DNA of 64,000 nt from Paraburkholderia sp. BL10I2N1 (GTDB lineage: Bacteria; Pseudomonadota; Gammaproteobacteria; Burkholderiales; Burkholderiaceae). Below, in pieces: positions 34,935-43,421 of this stretch. Position numbers and translations under genes: made by a program. Under the pieces are notes generated by a model. That model saw only the letters and a program-made list of their open reading frames with translations, ran no database searches and was not told where the DNA came from. The stretch covers positions 3,596,001 to 3,660,000 of the forward strand of contig NZ_SNWA01000001.1 in the NCBI RefSeq assembly GCF_004361815.1. Reading direction: 5' to 3'. Within the stretch, counting starts at the first letter, position 1. Each line of letters begins with the position of its first letter.

Positions 34935-35915
34935 TTACGCGAACCGCGGGGCTTCGCGCGTTGGAAGCGGGAGCGGGGCGCCGAGTCCGGCACGCGTTGC
35001 ACGCTCCAGAATTTCGACGCCAAGCGCCAGGTCCGACACTCCCATCCCCATTGCCTTGAAGATAGTGATGTCGTCATCAGTGGTGCGGCCGTTCTTTCCG
35101 GCGATGACATCACACAGCGAGTTGACGTCCGCCCAACGACGGGATTCGCCATAGGCCCGAATGAGCTCGGTCGAAAGGCGTTGCGCCGCGGGCAGGTCGT
35201 CAACGACGGCGCGCGTGCAGCGGGCGAACACATTCATTTCAAGTTCGACACGCTCCTCGGTAATCGCCCCTACCGCGTTGATGTGGGCGCCCCGGGCTAT
35301 GCACGAAGCAGACAGGAATGGCTGTTTCGCGCGCGTTACCGTGGTAATGATGGGTGCGTCGGCGACGGCCTCTTCGACCGAACTGGCTTCGACAATTTCC
35401 ATATGAAACGTCTCACGCGCGCGGGCGATAAACGCCTGCCGCTTCTCGGGCGTTGGGCTGAAGACCCGCACGAGGCGCAGCGGTCGTACAGCGGCCACCG
35501 CGGCGAGTTGCGACAGGGCCTGCTTGCCCGTACCAATAAGCGCCATCAGGTCGGCATCCGGCTGTGTAAGCCAGCGCGACGCGACGCCGGATATCCCGCC
35601 GGTGCGCATCTGCCCGAGCGCGAACGCCTCAATGATCGCTTTCAACTGTCCCGTCGCAGCGTCGAACAGAATCAGCAAGGGGCATGTTCCGCCGGTAGTG
35701 TGAGCCCATGTCTTCGTTCCGACGATGCCTGTCTTGGGATAGGTTGCGCCGATGGCGTGCAGATTGTTCTCGGCCCAGGCTACATGCGTTTTCACCATGT
35801 TGCGTGCATCGCCCGCCGCCTGCTGAGCCAGGCCCCGTTCGAGCGCCCCGATTGCGTCGGAAAGGCTCATCAACTCGACGACATTCTGCTCAGAGATCCA
35901 GATCGGTGAAGTCAT
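34935..35915 (-). CDS. ornithine cyclodeaminase/mu-crystallin family protein
   Basis: This 326-aa OCD/mu-crystallin protein has an NAD(P)-binding Rossmann domain ('LMALIGTGKQALSQLAAVAAVRPL', then 'VRVFSPTPEKRQAFI') and the N-terminal 'GTKTWAHTTGG' and 'MRTGGISGVASRWL' substrate-side motifs. Family activities include cyclodeamination and ketimine or Delta1-pyrroline-2-carboxylate reduction. GAGGAG lies upstream of the ATG at 35915. It starts 7 bp after the CMD gene stop, so it is co-translated with it. An imine or amino intermediate in the pathway is suggested but not proven. Confidence 0.88.
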   Translation of the reverse strand: MTSPIWISEQNVVELMSLSDAIGALERGLAQQAAGDARNMVKTHVAWAENNLHAIGATYPKTGIVGTKTWAHTTGGTCPLLILFDAATGQLKAIIEAFALGQMRTGGISGVASRWLTQPDADLMALIGTGKQALSQLAAVAAVRPLRLVRVFSPTPEKRQAFIARARETFHMEIVEASSVEEAVADAPIITTVTRAKQPFLSASCIARGAHINAVGAITEERVELEMNVFARCTRAVVDDLPAAQRLSTELIRAYGESRRWADVNSLCDVIAGKNGRTTDDDITIFKAMGMGVSDLALGVEILERATRAGLGAPLPLPTREAPRFA

Positions 35916-35922
35916 CTCGCTG

Positions 35923-36471
35923 TTACTCCTCGAAGATTGACGGGACCGGCGGCGCCAGCCGGAGGGTATTGACCACGATCGCGTGAGTGACGTAACGCCC
36001 AATCAACATTGCGAAGGCCATTGCTTCGGATGGCGGAACGAGACTGGCGAGTGCCTCGAACTCGTCCTCAACGCCTATTCCACGCTTCTGGAGCGCCGCG
36101 AGCGCATAGACCTGCGCCGCCTTTTCGACATCCGTCAACGCTTCGGCCGACGCCGGATCGAGCCTGTTGACCTCCGCGATCCATTCGCGGGGAAAGCCCA
36201 GTTTCGCACTCAGACGTTCATGCTGATGGCGTTCATAGCGGTTCTCCATGTAGCTCGCCACTGTCAGTGCACCGAGTTCGGTCAGCCGGTCCGGGAGCGC
36301 CTTCTTCAATGCGTCCGTGAAATGCATGAATTGCAGGATCACGTCGGGCGCATTGCCTGCGCACTTGAAGAGTTCGCCCAGATACCCGAGCCGTTTCACG
36401 CGCGGCTCCAGATAGGCTGCGAGGTCGGGGGGCAGCGACTCCATCTCGAGTCGGGGGATACGGTTACTCAT
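35923..36471 (-). CDS. carboxymuconolactone decarboxylase family protein
   Basis: This 182-aa all-helical CMD/AhpD-fold protein has the helix-turn 'ALTVASYMENRYERHQHERLSAKLGF' typical of the family (Glu and His in place of the AhpD CxxC). It has no redox cysteine pair, so a peroxidase role is unlikely; decarboxylase or lactonase-like chemistry, or a structural role, remains possible. It lies 26 bp after the aldehyde dehydrogenase gene in the operon. Confidence 0.82.
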   Translation of the reverse strand: MSNRIPRLEMESLPPDLAAYLEPRVKRLGYLGELFKCAGNAPDVILQFMHFTDALKKALPDRLTELGALTVASYMENRYERHQHERLSAKLGFPREWIAEVNRLDPASAEALTDVEKAAQVYALAALQKRGIGVEDEFEALASLVPPSEAMAFAMLIGRYVTHAIVVNTLRLAPPVPSIFEE

Positions 36472-36497
36472 CGTTGTCTCCTTTTGACGGTCGCGCG

Positions 36498-37976
36498 TCA
36501 GAACGCACCGGCGAGCACGCCGGCCTTGATTTCGAGGTAGTCGTCGACTCCGTACACAGAGCCTTCGCGTCCGACGCCGGACGCCTTGACTCCGCCAAAC
36601 GGAACGACTTCTGATGAGATCGCGCCGGTGTTGATGCCGACCATGCCGGCTTCGAGCGCCTCGAACACGCGAACAATCCTGTCCATGCGGGACGCGAAGA
36701 AGTAAGCAGCGAGGCCGTATTCCGTATCGTTGGCAAGCGCAATGCCTTCTTCTTCCGTGACGAATCGCACGATCGGCGCCACGGGGCCAAACGCTTCCTC
36801 GCGAAAGAGTCGCATATCGGGAGTGACGCCGCGCACAACCGTCGGTTCAAAGAAATTACCGCCGAGCGGATGAGGGTTGCCACCGACGGTCACTGTCGCA
36901 TCCAGCGCAATTGCGTCTTCGAGCAACGCGCGGAGATGGGCAATGGCGTCGCTATTGATGAGCGGGCCTTGATCGACGTCTTCTGCCGTTCCCGGGCCTA
37001 CACGTAGCTGCGCCACTGCACGCTCGAATTCCGTGCAGAACGTGTCGTACACGCTCTCCTGAACCAGAATCCGGTTGGTACAGACGCAGGTCTGCCCGGC
37101 ATTGCGGAACTTTGAGAAGATCGCGCCCGCGACAGCCTTCGGGATGTCAGCGTCGTCGAATACGATGAACGGTGCGTTGCCGCCCAGTTCCATTGAAACC
37201 TTCTTGACCGTTTCCGACGATTTCGCCATCAGTTCACGACCGACTTCGGTCGAGCCGGTGAACGTGAGCTTGCGCACGATCGGGTTACGACAAAGTTCAT
37301 CGCCGATGCGGCGGGCGCTGCCCGTGACAACGTTGATGACGCCCGCGGGAATGTCAGCTTCCTCGGCGAGCACTGCGAGCGCCAGCGCGGTGAATGGTGT
37401 GGCGCTCGCCGGCTTCAGAACTACCGTGCAGCCCGCCGCAAGCGCCGGTCCGATCTTGCGGGTAATCATTGCCGCCGGGAAGTTCCATGGCGTGATGGCC
37501 GCACAGACGCCGACCGGCTGTTTGACGACGATAATGCGATGGCCGTCGGCGGGGGCGGGGATCACATCGCCGTTGATCCGCTTCGCTTCCTCAGCGAACC
37601 ATTCGATGAAGGATGCGGCGTAGCGAATCTCTCCGCGCGCTTCCGCGAGCCTCTTGCCCTGTTCGGACGTTAGAATCAGTGCAATGTCCTCGATATGCGC
37701 AGTCACCTTGTCGTGCCACGTGCGCAGCAATTGCGATCGATGCTTCGCTGTGGTCCGCTTCCAGGATTCCAGCGCTGTCGCTGCCTGCTCAATTGCGCTG
37801 CGCACCACTTCGACCTTAAGGTCAGGCACGCGTCCGACGATTGCTCCCGAAGCCGGATTGCGCACGTCAAGCGCCGCCCCGTCACCGGCCTCGATCCACG
37901 TGCCGCCCACGAACGCAGCCTGACGCAGCAGATCGGGACGAGCGAGGACGGGAGTCGCCAGCTTATGTGTTGGCAT
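36498..37976 (-). CDS. NAD(P)-dependent semialdehyde dehydrogenase (GabD-like)
   Basis: This 492-aa aldehyde dehydrogenase belongs to the succinate-semialdehyde / 2-oxoglutarate-semialdehyde branch. Features are 'ITPWNFPAAMITRKIGPALAAGC' (cofactor site), 'TFTGSTEVGRELM' (Rossmann turn), 'SMELGGNAPFIVFDDAD' (general-base Glu), 'NAGQTCVCTNR' (catalytic Cys) and 'FGGVKASGVGREG' (C-terminal signature). Length is normal. In this operon it would oxidise the aldehyde released by the DapA-like lyase next to it. Confidence 0.9.
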   Translation of the reverse strand: MPTHKLATPVLARPDLLRQAAFVGGTWIEAGDGAALDVRNPASGAIVGRVPDLKVEVVRSAIEQAATALESWKRTTAKHRSQLLRTWHDKVTAHIEDIALILTSEQGKRLAEARGEIRYAASFIEWFAEEAKRINGDVIPAPADGHRIIVVKQPVGVCAAITPWNFPAAMITRKIGPALAAGCTVVLKPASATPFTALALAVLAEEADIPAGVINVVTGSARRIGDELCRNPIVRKLTFTGSTEVGRELMAKSSETVKKVSMELGGNAPFIVFDDADIPKAVAGAIFSKFRNAGQTCVCTNRILVQESVYDTFCTEFERAVAQLRVGPGTAEDVDQGPLINSDAIAHLRALLEDAIALDATVTVGGNPHPLGGNFFEPTVVRGVTPDMRLFREEAFGPVAPIVRFVTEEEGIALANDTEYGLAAYFFASRMDRIVRVFEALEAGMVGINTGAISSEVVPFGGVKASGVGREGSVYGVDDYLEIKAGVLAGAF

Positions 37977-37994
37977 GTCTATGGCTCCTCGTCC

Positions 37995-38888
37995 TTAGAT
38001 GAGACCTGCGCGTTCGAGCACGTGGTCAAGGCGTTTTTCGAGTTCGGGAGTCGCAGGGACCATTGGCAGCCGATGCTCGTTGACCGGCAGGAGACCCAGC
38101 CGCTTCATCATGTACTTGATCGGAATCGGATTGGTGTCGAAGAACACTGACAGATTCAGTTCAAACAGATCGAAGTGCAGCTTTCGGCCTGCCGCAAGAT
38201 CGCCTTGGTCGACGGCCTCGAAGAGGTCGGCGACCTTCCGGGGTGCGAGATTGCCGACCGCATTCATCAATCCGCATGCACCGACCGCGAGCATCGGGAA
38301 GCTCAGTTCCTCGAGGCCCACAAACACATGCCAGTCGGGCCCGAACGCGTCAAGCATGTGCGTGACGAAACCCATATCGTTGACGGCGTGTTTCATGCCG
38401 ATGAGGTTCGGCACGCGCTCCCTGATTGCCTTGACGGTCGCGAGATCCACGTTCACGGCCGCGCGTCCCGGGATGTGATAGATCATTAGCGGCCGTTCTG
38501 TGCGTTGGCCGACTTCTGCGTAATACTCGACGAGGCCGCGTTGTGGCGGCTTGATGTAGTACGGCGTGACAACCAGCAGCCCGTCGACGCCTGCTTTGTC
38601 CGCATGCGAAGTCAGCTCGAGCGTTTCCGATAGCGATTGGGAACCGGTCGCCGCGATCACCGGCACGCGACCAGCCGCAGCCTCGATCGCCACGTCCACA
38701 AGGCGATTGCGTTCAGCAGTCGTCAGCGTGCTGGGTTCTGCAGTAGTGCCGTTGACGAGCACGCCGTGACCGCCGTTGGCGATCTGCCAGTCCACGAGCC
38801 GCGCGTAGGTGTCGTAGTCGACCTCGCCGTTCCGGAACGGCGTGACGATCGGGGTCATTGAACCCCGCAATGAAGAAAGTTTGTTCAT
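37995..38888 (-). CDS. DapA/DHDPS-superfamily lyase
   Basis: This 297-aa class-I TIM-barrel lyase of the N-acetylneuraminate lyase/DHDPS family keeps 'VNGTTAEPSTLTTAER', the catalytic Tyr region 'VTPYYIKPPQ', 'YHIPGRAAVN' and the Schiff-base Lys in 'LIGMKHAV'. A true lysine-biosynthesis DapA is unlikely in this catabolic operon. Candidate roles are a hydratase-aldolase of ring-cleavage products or a keto-acid dehydratase/deaminase. It lies between the cupin dioxygenase and the semialdehyde dehydrogenase with short gaps. Confidence 0.87.
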   Translation of the reverse strand: MNKLSSLRGSMTPIVTPFRNGEVDYDTYARLVDWQIANGGHGVLVNGTTAEPSTLTTAERNRLVDVAIEAAAGRVPVIAATGSQSLSETLELTSHADKAGVDGLLVVTPYYIKPPQRGLVEYYAEVGQRTERPLMIYHIPGRAAVNVDLATVKAIRERVPNLIGMKHAVNDMGFVTHMLDAFGPDWHVFVGLEELSFPMLAVGACGLMNAVGNLAPRKVADLFEAVDQGDLAAGRKLHFDLFELNLSVFFDTNPIPIKYMMKRLGLLPVNEHRLPMVPATPELEKRLDHVLERAGLI

Positions 38889-38899
38889 CGATCGAGTCC

Positions 38900-40018
38900 T
38901 CAGGCTGCGCTCTTGCGATTGGTCTGGAAGCCCGTCTGGGTGCCCAGCAACGCCGGCGCTTCCTTCAAGCTCTCCTGCCAGAGGAGCGATTCCATGTAGA
39001 TGTTGAGTGGCTGATCCTGAATCGTCAGTTCATACACGGGCTCGTCGTGCGATGCATGGTTGTGCACAGCCCAACCGGGTGCCGACAGCATCAGGTCGCC
39101 CGCTTTCCAGTCGTAACGGTTGCCAGCGACCGTGCTGTGGCCCGAGCCGGAGAAGTAGTAGTTGATTGCTGCCGATACGTGGCGGTGCGGACGATCGACG
39201 ATCTTTGGCGGACGGATTGTCATGGTTGCAAAGAAGTTCGGCGTGATGCCGTTCGTGCGTCCCGTCGTCGGGTTGTACATCATGTAGAGACGTCGGCCCA
39301 CGTACTCGCTGCCAAGCGCGGCGAGTTTGTCGAGTTCTGCCTTTACGTTTTCCCACGGGAAATGGAGCGGCTTCGACTCGACAACTGTCGGGTTGATCAA
39401 CGTCTCATACGGCATGAGCAGGCCACCCTCGGTGCCGATCGGGAACGTGCCATAGGGATTCTTGCGCCGAGGATCGTCATCAGAGTGGGTAATCGCAGGA
39501 CCGCTCTCGACGTCAAGCGCAACATCGAAATCCTGCACATAGATTTCCATGTGCTGAAGCAGCGGGATGTTCGAGTACACCAGCCGGACCTGGATGTCGT
39601 CCGAGTCATTGATGTGCTGATAGGCGACGAATGACGGATGGTTCCATACGTCGTATTGACGGAATGCAATAGAGCGGCCGGCAACGATCGTGCGGCCCGC
39701 ACCGCGAATGCAGAAGTTGACCTCAGTCGCGTTGTGGCGCATGGGTTGCGTGGCTTCGCCCGGCAACAGCACCTGCAGCATGACCTGGATGCCGGGCGCG
39801 AGCCCCGGTGCGTCGTTACGCGCTGCGGGATGCACGATCAGCGATTGCCGGCGTCCGTCGGCCGGGGCAGGCAGGCCCGCAAGGCGAGCCACTTCGCCGT
39901 CGATTTCCTCGCGCGTGATGACCACAGGATCCCAGTAGTGATTGTCCCGCGGACGTGTTGTTGTCTGATCGACAAACAAGGCCTCGCGCCGTTCGAACGC
40001 GTGCTTCAACTCATGCAT
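38900..40018 (-). CDS. bicupin ring-cleavage dioxygenase (gentisate/1-hydroxy-2-naphthoate dioxygenase type)
   Basis: This 372-aa two-domain cupin resembles gentisate 1,2-dioxygenase and relatives that cleave salicylate-type or hydroxynaphthoate rings with Fe(II). The N-terminal cupin has 'QPMRHNATEVNFCIRGAGRTIV'; the C-terminal cupin has 'DRPHRHVSAAINYYFSGSGHSTV' and 'WAVHNHAS'. The start at 40018 follows GGAGG; the frame is open upstream to 40081 without one. It is the first gene of the operon and sets the likely chemistry of the pathway. Confidence 0.83.
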   Translation of the reverse strand: MHELKHAFERREALFVDQTTTRPRDNHYWDPVVITREEIDGEVARLAGLPAPADGRRQSLIVHPAARNDAPGLAPGIQVMLQVLLPGEATQPMRHNATEVNFCIRGAGRTIVAGRSIAFRQYDVWNHPSFVAYQHINDSDDIQVRLVYSNIPLLQHMEIYVQDFDVALDVESGPAITHSDDDPRRKNPYGTFPIGTEGGLLMPYETLINPTVVESKPLHFPWENVKAELDKLAALGSEYVGRRLYMMYNPTTGRTNGITPNFFATMTIRPPKIVDRPHRHVSAAINYYFSGSGHSTVAGNRYDWKAGDLMLSAPGWAVHNHASHDEPVYELTIQDQPLNIYMESLLWQESLKEAPALLGTQTGFQTNRKSAA

Positions 40019-40108
40019 GACTGCCTCCGTTTTCGGTAATGGATTTGTGCTTCGGTCACGTCGCCGCGCAACCCTTGCCATGCGAAAACGATAGACTTCC
40101 TTAAGGGT

Positions 40109-40136
40109 TCAATCAAGATTGATAATTCAAATCAAT
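40109..40136. promoter_or_regulatory. overlapping inverted repeats in the divergent promoter region
   Basis: TCAATC-AA-GATTGA (40109-40122) and ATTGAT-AATTCAA-ATCAAT (40118-40136) overlap between the divergent cupin (40018) and HTH-citrate-synthase (40236) genes. An AT-rich dyad cluster here is a good operator candidate for the HTH protein; the binding factor is inferred. Confidence 0.5.
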
Positions 40137-40235
40137 ATAAAGGAGCCTGCTTGCCGTTGGGCCTTATTTGAGGAGTGTGCTGGCGCTCGATGTACAATTG
40201 ATTAAATCGAGTTTGTCAAAGGAATGCGTCGTCTC

Positions 40236-41489
40236 ATGGCCAAGGATCTATTGACTCGAAGCGAAGTGCTCGAATTGCTCAACATCAAGGCGGGCACGCT
40301 CTACGCGTACGTGAGCCGCGGCTTAATCAAGACGGCTCCGCACCCGGACGGTCGCAAGAGCCTGTATTTCCGGACCGACGTAGATCGTGTTCGCAGCCGC
40401 AAACGTGGGCGACCGCCGCAGATCGCCGCGGCGGAATCCACGATGCACTGGGGTGCGCCGGTAGTGGCGTCGGCAATCACGCAGATAGCCGAGGCCGGCC
40501 CATCCTACCGAACCCGCTCAGCCGTCGAGATGGCACGCGTGGGAGTGTCGTTCGAATCGGTCGCGCAATTGCTGATGACAGGAATGTGGCAAGACAATTT
40601 CGCGGCCTGGCCGGCCATCGACACGCCGGAAGATGTGAAGCAGATGATTGACCATTACCAGGCATCGCAAGTGGCCACCGATATTGGCAATCTGCTCGGC
40701 ATGGTGACATTCGCATTGGGTATGCGCGGCAGGGGACCGGCGGAAATCGCGGACGGCGCATCCGTACCGGCCGCACGACTCCTGATGCAAACGATGGCTG
40801 GCTGCCTGGGTTTCCTGCAGACGTCGCGTCGCTTCGCAGCGCGCCAGGCATTCGAGTCGCTTCCGGCGTTTATTCTGCGCGTCAGCGGGGTTGATGCCTC
40901 GCCGGAGGCTCTGCGCGCATTAAATGGCGCGATGGTCGTGCTCGCCGATAACGAACTGGCGCCGGCGACATTCGCCGCGCGCATTGCTGCATCAACCAAC
41001 GCGGACCTCTTCAACTGCGTTGCAGCGGCAATAGGCTCGCACCTCGGATTCTCAACAGGTACGGCCACCCTCAAGGTGGAGTCCGCACTGCTGCAGACGA
41101 CGTCGGCCAAGGATCTGGCACAGCGCAAGAGCCTCGTCAAGGAGTACGGCGCAAGCCTGTTCGGTTTCAATCATCCAATGTATCCCGGAGGTGACCCTCG
41201 GGCGGACGTCATACTGGATCTGGTCCGGGCCCTCCCGAAGCTGGACGTGGACACCCGCAATACCCTTGCATTTCTCGACGAACTTCGCGCACAGCAGCAG
41301 GCACATCCGGGCGTTGCAATAGCACTGGTCACGCTTGCGCGGGCGCTAGGGATGCCCGACGGATCTGCCACGGCGATCTGGGTGCTGAGCCGCACGAGCG
41401 GCTGGGTGGCGCACGTGCTGGAGCAGCGCACGATGGGCTTCCTGCTCAGGCCGCGCGCGAAATACATAGGTAGCGCTGTCTTGCGCTAA
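40236..41489 (+). CDS. MerR-like HTH domain fused to a citrate-synthase-like domain
   Basis: This 417-aa protein has an N-terminal HTH (residues about 5-55: 'LTRSEVLELLNIKAGTLYAYVSRGLIKT', 'SLYFRTDVDRVRSRKRGRP') joined to a citrate-synthase fold ('ELAPATFAARIAASTNADLFNCVAAAIGSHLG' and 'SRTSGWVAHVLEQ'). The expected DHE motif reads DNE, and the usual catalytic-His block GPLHGGA reads HLGFSTGTA, so synthase activity is doubtful. A ligand-sensing regulator of the divergent operon is the better guess. An ATG at 40224 is an alternative start, but AAAGGA touches it. Confidence 0.85.
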   Translation: MAKDLLTRSEVLELLNIKAGTLYAYVSRGLIKTAPHPDGRKSLYFRTDVDRVRSRKRGRPPQIAAAESTMHWGAPVVASAITQIAEAGPSYRTRSAVEMARVGVSFESVAQLLMTGMWQDNFAAWPAIDTPEDVKQMIDHYQASQVATDIGNLLGMVTFALGMRGRGPAEIADGASVPAARLLMQTMAGCLGFLQTSRRFAARQAFESLPAFILRVSGVDASPEALRALNGAMVVLADNELAPATFAARIAASTNADLFNCVAAAIGSHLGFSTGTATLKVESALLQTTSAKDLAQRKSLVKEYGASLFGFNHPMYPGGDPRADVILDLVRALPKLDVDTRNTLAFLDELRAQQQAHPGVAIALVTLARALGMPDGSATAIWVLSRTSGWVAHVLEQRTMGFLLRPRAKYIGSAVLR

Positions 41490-41535
41490 TCTTATCAGTT
41501 GCTATGGTGATACGGACTGTTGCAGAAACTATTCT

Positions 41536-41549
41536 GGACCGTCGGGTCC
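41536..41549. promoter_or_regulatory. TetR operator candidate upstream of tetR
   Basis: GGACC-GTCG-GGTCC is a perfect dyad 37 bp before the TetR gene start. The same dyad with GTAT centre lies before the Old Yellow Enzyme gene (42208-42221), so auto-regulation plus control of that gene is likely. Confidence 0.72.
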
Positions 41550-41586
41550 GAAACGGCTATCCTATCGAACAAGTTAAGGAAACGAG

Positions 41587-42168
41587 ATGGCAAGGCCGCG
41601 TGAATTTGATGAGAGGGAAGCGTTGCTTCAGGCAATGCAGGTGTTCTGGAGCAACGGTTTCGAGGCGACATCACTCACCGACCTGCTAAAGGCCACCGGT
41701 CTGAGCAAGAGCAGCCTTTATGACACGTTCGGAAGCAAGCGTGAGTTGTTCCTTGCAGCGTTCGAGGTTTACCGGCTGGAGAGAATGCGGATGCTCGACG
41801 GTTATCTGAAGAGCAAACCGACTGCATTCGCATCTATTCGGGCCTTCTTCGAGATGGTGGTTGAGCATGCGCGCCTTGCCGATCGGCCATTTGGTTGTAT
41901 GAGCTGTAACGAGGCCGTCGAATTCGGACCGCATGACGAGGAAGTACAGCAGCTTATTGCCCGGGATTTCCTGGGAATCGAAGATGCGCTCGCCCATGCT
42001 GTTGAACGCGGTAAGGCTGACGGCTCTATCCCCGGCGATAAAGATGCGCGAAAACTCGCACGCTTTCTCACCGTCACACACCAGGGCTTGCAGGTTATGG
42101 CTCGCTCGAAGGCAAACATCGACCGGCTTGACGATGCGCTTGGAGTAATGCTGCAGGCATTGCAATAA
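41587..42168 (+). CDS. TetR/AcrR-family regulator, NemR-like
   Basis: This 193-aa TetR repressor starts 'MARPREFDEREALLQAMQVFWSNGFEATSLTDLLKATGLSKSSLYDTFGSKRELF', the family HTH. The C-terminal ligand domain includes 'FGCMSCNEAVEFGPHDEEV', with cysteines that could sense electrophiles as in NemR. The neighbouring Old Yellow Enzyme and matching operators (41536 and 42208) make it the local repressor. A function as quinone- or electrophile-responsive regulator is inferred from that pairing. Confidence 0.9.
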   Translation: MARPREFDEREALLQAMQVFWSNGFEATSLTDLLKATGLSKSSLYDTFGSKRELFLAAFEVYRLERMRMLDGYLKSKPTAFASIRAFFEMVVEHARLADRPFGCMSCNEAVEFGPHDEEVQQLIARDFLGIEDALAHAVERGKADGSIPGDKDARKLARFLTVTHQGLQVMARSKANIDRLDDALGVMLQALQ

Positions 42169-42197
42169 ACGGTTCCCACCCCAGGTGGGATTTATTT

Positions 42198-42221
42198 GGA
42201 CCATTTTGGACCGTATGGTCC
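42198..42221. promoter_or_regulatory. TetR operator candidate upstream of the Old Yellow Enzyme gene
   Basis: GGACC-GTAT-GGTCC (42208-42221) repeats the dyad found before tetR, and an extra half-site GGACC lies at 42198-42202. It is 23 bp before the OYE start, where a repressor would block transcription. Confidence 0.72.
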
Positions 42222-42243
42222 GTTATTGAAAAGGATGATGAGC

Positions 42244-43320
42244 ATGACCGCAAATTCGCTTGATCAACTGCTTTCGCCGGTGCAGGTTGGCGCATACAAG
42301 CTGCGCAACCGGATGGTGATGGCGCCGCTGACGCGCAGCCGTGCCGGTACTGGCGACGCGCCGACACCGCTGATCGCGCAGTACTACCAGCAGCGCGCAA
42401 GTGCCGGCCTGATCATCACCGAGGCTTCCCAGATTTCGCCGCAGGGTAAGGGCTATCCGCGCACGCCGGGCATACACTCCGCCGCGCAGATCGCGGGCTG
42501 GAGGCAGGTGACCGATGCAGTGCACGCAGAAGGCGGTCGCATCTTCCTGCAGATCTGGCACGTTGGCCGACTGTCTCACCCTTCGGTGCAACCGAATGAA
42601 GCGTTGCCGGTCGCGCCGTCCGCGCTTCGGGCCGAAGGCGAAATCTTCACGGCCGAAGGGCTTATGTCGCTCGTGACACCGCGTGCACTTGAGCTGGAGG
42701 AAATCGCCGGTGTCGTGGCCGACTTCCGCAAAGCGGCGGAAAACGCGAAGCTTGCTGGCTTCGACGGCGTCGAGATTCACGCAGCGAACGGTTACCTGAT
42801 TGACCAGTTCCTGCGCGACGGTACAAACGTGCGTACGGACGCCTATGGTGGCTCGATTCAAAATTGCGCGCGCTTCCTGAAGGAAGTCGTGGAAGCCGTC
42901 GTGCCGGTGTTTGGCGCCGACCGAGTAGGCGTTCGTCTGTCGCCTATCTTCAACGGCTTCTCGATGAGCGACAGCGATCCTGCAGCGACGTTCGGGTACG
43001 CCGCAGAACTGCTTGGTCAGTATGGGCTCGCTTACCTGCACGTGATGCAACTCGGCGAAGGGGAGTTCGACTTTAAGGCCCTGCGGCAGCGCTTTAACGG
43101 CACATACATTGCGAATGGTGGATACGATGCCGCACGGGCTGAATCGGCAATCGATGCGGGGGATACGGACCTCGTTTCGTTCGGCACTCTCTTCCTCGCT
43201 AATCCGGATCTTGTGAATCGCTTCCGCGCCGGATCGCCCCTCAACGAGGCAGACCGAACGACTTTTTATCAAGGGGAGGAACGGGGCTTCACCGACTACC
43301 CCGCGATAAACGCTGCCTGA
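42244..43320 (+). CDS. Old Yellow Enzyme family alkene reductase (NemA-like)
   Basis: This 358-aa FMN-dependent ene-reductase reduces activated C=C bonds (N-ethylmaleimide, enones, nitro-compounds). Family motifs include 'NRMVMAPLTRSRA', 'IFLQIWHVGRLSHPS', 'AGFDGVEIHAANGYLIDQFLRDGTNVRTDAYGGSIQNC' (catalytic His-Asn and Tyr) and 'VSFGTLFLANPDLVNRF'. The ATG at 42244 is preferred because AAAAGGA lies nine bases upstream; the ATGs at 42235 and 42238 are too close. It is repressed by the upstream TetR if the operators are real. Confidence 0.92.
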   Translation: MTANSLDQLLSPVQVGAYKLRNRMVMAPLTRSRAGTGDAPTPLIAQYYQQRASAGLIITEASQISPQGKGYPRTPGIHSAAQIAGWRQVTDAVHAEGGRIFLQIWHVGRLSHPSVQPNEALPVAPSALRAEGEIFTAEGLMSLVTPRALELEEIAGVVADFRKAAENAKLAGFDGVEIHAANGYLIDQFLRDGTNVRTDAYGGSIQNCARFLKEVVEAVVPVFGADRVGVRLSPIFNGFSMSDSDPAATFGYAAELLGQYGLAYLHVMQLGEGEFDFKALRQRFNGTYIANGGYDAARAESAIDAGDTDLVSFGTLFLANPDLVNRFRAGSPLNEADRTTFYQGEERGFTDYPAINAA

Positions 43321-43421
43321 TAGACAGCGCGTCGAAAGCAAAAACGCCATCCGCGGTTGAATGGTCGGGTCGGGTGGCCGACCACGCTAGTCGCGAAACC
43401 ATGCAAATGAGGATAGAGAAC

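Noticed and set aside
37995..38888. Lysine-biosynthesis dapA
   Set aside because: It lies in a catabolic operon with a dioxygenase and semialdehyde dehydrogenase; a catabolic lyase is more likely.
42223..43350. 375-codon minus-strand protein
   Set aside because: It is antisense to the Old Yellow Enzyme gene, whose motifs are unambiguous.
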